A stretch of 64,000 bases of DNA from Gemmatirosa kalamazoonensis (GTDB taxonomy: Bacteria; Gemmatimonadota; Gemmatimonadetes; Gemmatimonadales; Gemmatimonadaceae): contig NZ_CP007128.1 of the NCBI RefSeq assembly GCF_000522985.1, forward strand, positions 1,968,220 through 2,032,219, read 5' to 3'. The notes under the pieces were generated by a model that made no database searches, was not told where the DNA came from, and saw only the letters and a program-made list of their open reading frames with translations. A program made the position numbers and the translations under genes. Of the stretch, positions 63,903-64,000 are shown piece after piece (positions within the stretch are counted from its first letter, which is position 1; each line of letters begins with the position of its first letter).

Positions 63903-64000
63903 CGACGCCCGCACGGTGGGCGATCGTGCTGGTGCCCGGAATCGCTCTGTGGTTTCTGCCCATGCTCGGCCTGACGGATCCGCAGCGGCACCTGCTCGCG
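63899..64000 (+). CDS. N-terminus of a probable DASS-family anion transporter, cut by window edge
   Basis: Only the first 34 residues are visible. They include a hydrophobic helix (WAIVLVPGIALWFLPMLGL) followed by TDPQRHLLA. The P-x-GLT-x-x-x-x-HLLA-like opening is the usual start of sodium:sulfate/dicarboxylate (DASS) transporters, but so short a fragment cannot be assigned with certainty. The GTG start overlaps the hydrolase stop as GTGA, so the two are translationally coupled. A dicarboxylate or sulfate import role is inferred. Confidence 0.5.
   Translation, partial: MTTPARWAIVLVPGIALWFLPMLGLTDPQRHLLA

Overview
This window is about 64 kb of very GC-rich chromosomal DNA. I could support 46 protein-coding genes (three cut or broken), plus hairpins, promoters and repeats. 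I saw no rRNA, tRNA, CRISPR array, transposase, integrase or phage gene. The gene content points to a free-living, envelope-rich Gram-negative didderm, most likely Gemmatimonadota of the Gemmatirosa/Gemmatimonas type. The indicators are SusC/SusD and TonB receptors, many lipoproteins, long Ser/Thr kinases fused to TolB-like and TPR regions, an ECF-like sigma factor of the Sig-70_X6 type, an ABC-2 permease fused to an M1 peptidase, and frequent carboxypeptidase-regulatory-like domains. The taxon is an inference from family content, not from a marker gene.

Layout. 1-5.5 kb: a GAF/PAS histidine kinase cut by the window edge, a DUF4173 membrane gene coupled to a small membrane protein, and a vanadium-haloperoxidase-like lipoprotein. 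5.7-11 kb: a kinase-TolB-TPR protein facing a membrane histidine kinase plus sigma factor operon. 11-15.5 kb: ABC ATPase coupled to the permease/M1 fusion. 15.6-18.5 kb: an acyltransferase-like membrane protein, an amidohydrolase and a glycine-rich protein. 18.6-23.7 kb (minus): sugar dehydrogenase, a Tat-type sarcosine-oxidase-like flavoprotein and a frameshifted TonB receptor. 24-26.6 kb: an unknown protein and an OafA-like acyltransferase with an SGNH domain. 27-36 kb: a SusC/SusD uptake locus with satellite lipoproteins, a detached plug-like protein and a polytopic membrane protein. 36-40.7 kb (minus): a tightly overlapping operon of two regulatory-like-domain proteins and a GT9-like glycosyltransferase. 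41-44.6 kb: a large FG-GAP/UnbV lipoprotein. 44.6-64 kb: ThrE-like exporter, small outer-membrane barrel, M20 peptidase, aldo/keto reductase, sodium symporter with a 41-residue partner, a second kinase-TPR protein, SDR, phosphoesterase, MFS exporter, PEBP protein, ABC exporter, trypsin-like protease, two small unknowns, a CocE-type hydrolase and the start of an anion transporter.

How it fits together. Much of the window concerns sensing the environment, importing oligomers through TonB-type receptors, and hydrolysing or exporting peptides and amino acids: M1, M20, trypsin-like and CocE hydrolases, the ThrE exporter and SSS/DASS symporters. Overlapping start/stop codons (ATGA, GTGA, TGATG) join many pairs, so translational coupling is common.

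Two genome-scale signals are not explained by the genes. First, the octamer CGTTAGGC/GCCTAACG occurs 38 times by hand count, spread over both strands and mostly inside genes, where it accounts for nearly all TTA leucine codons I noticed. Second, there is a family of hairpins whose arms are tandem repeats of a short word that differs at each locus; most sit at gene ends and one is inside a reading frame. I regard these as the most novel features of the window.
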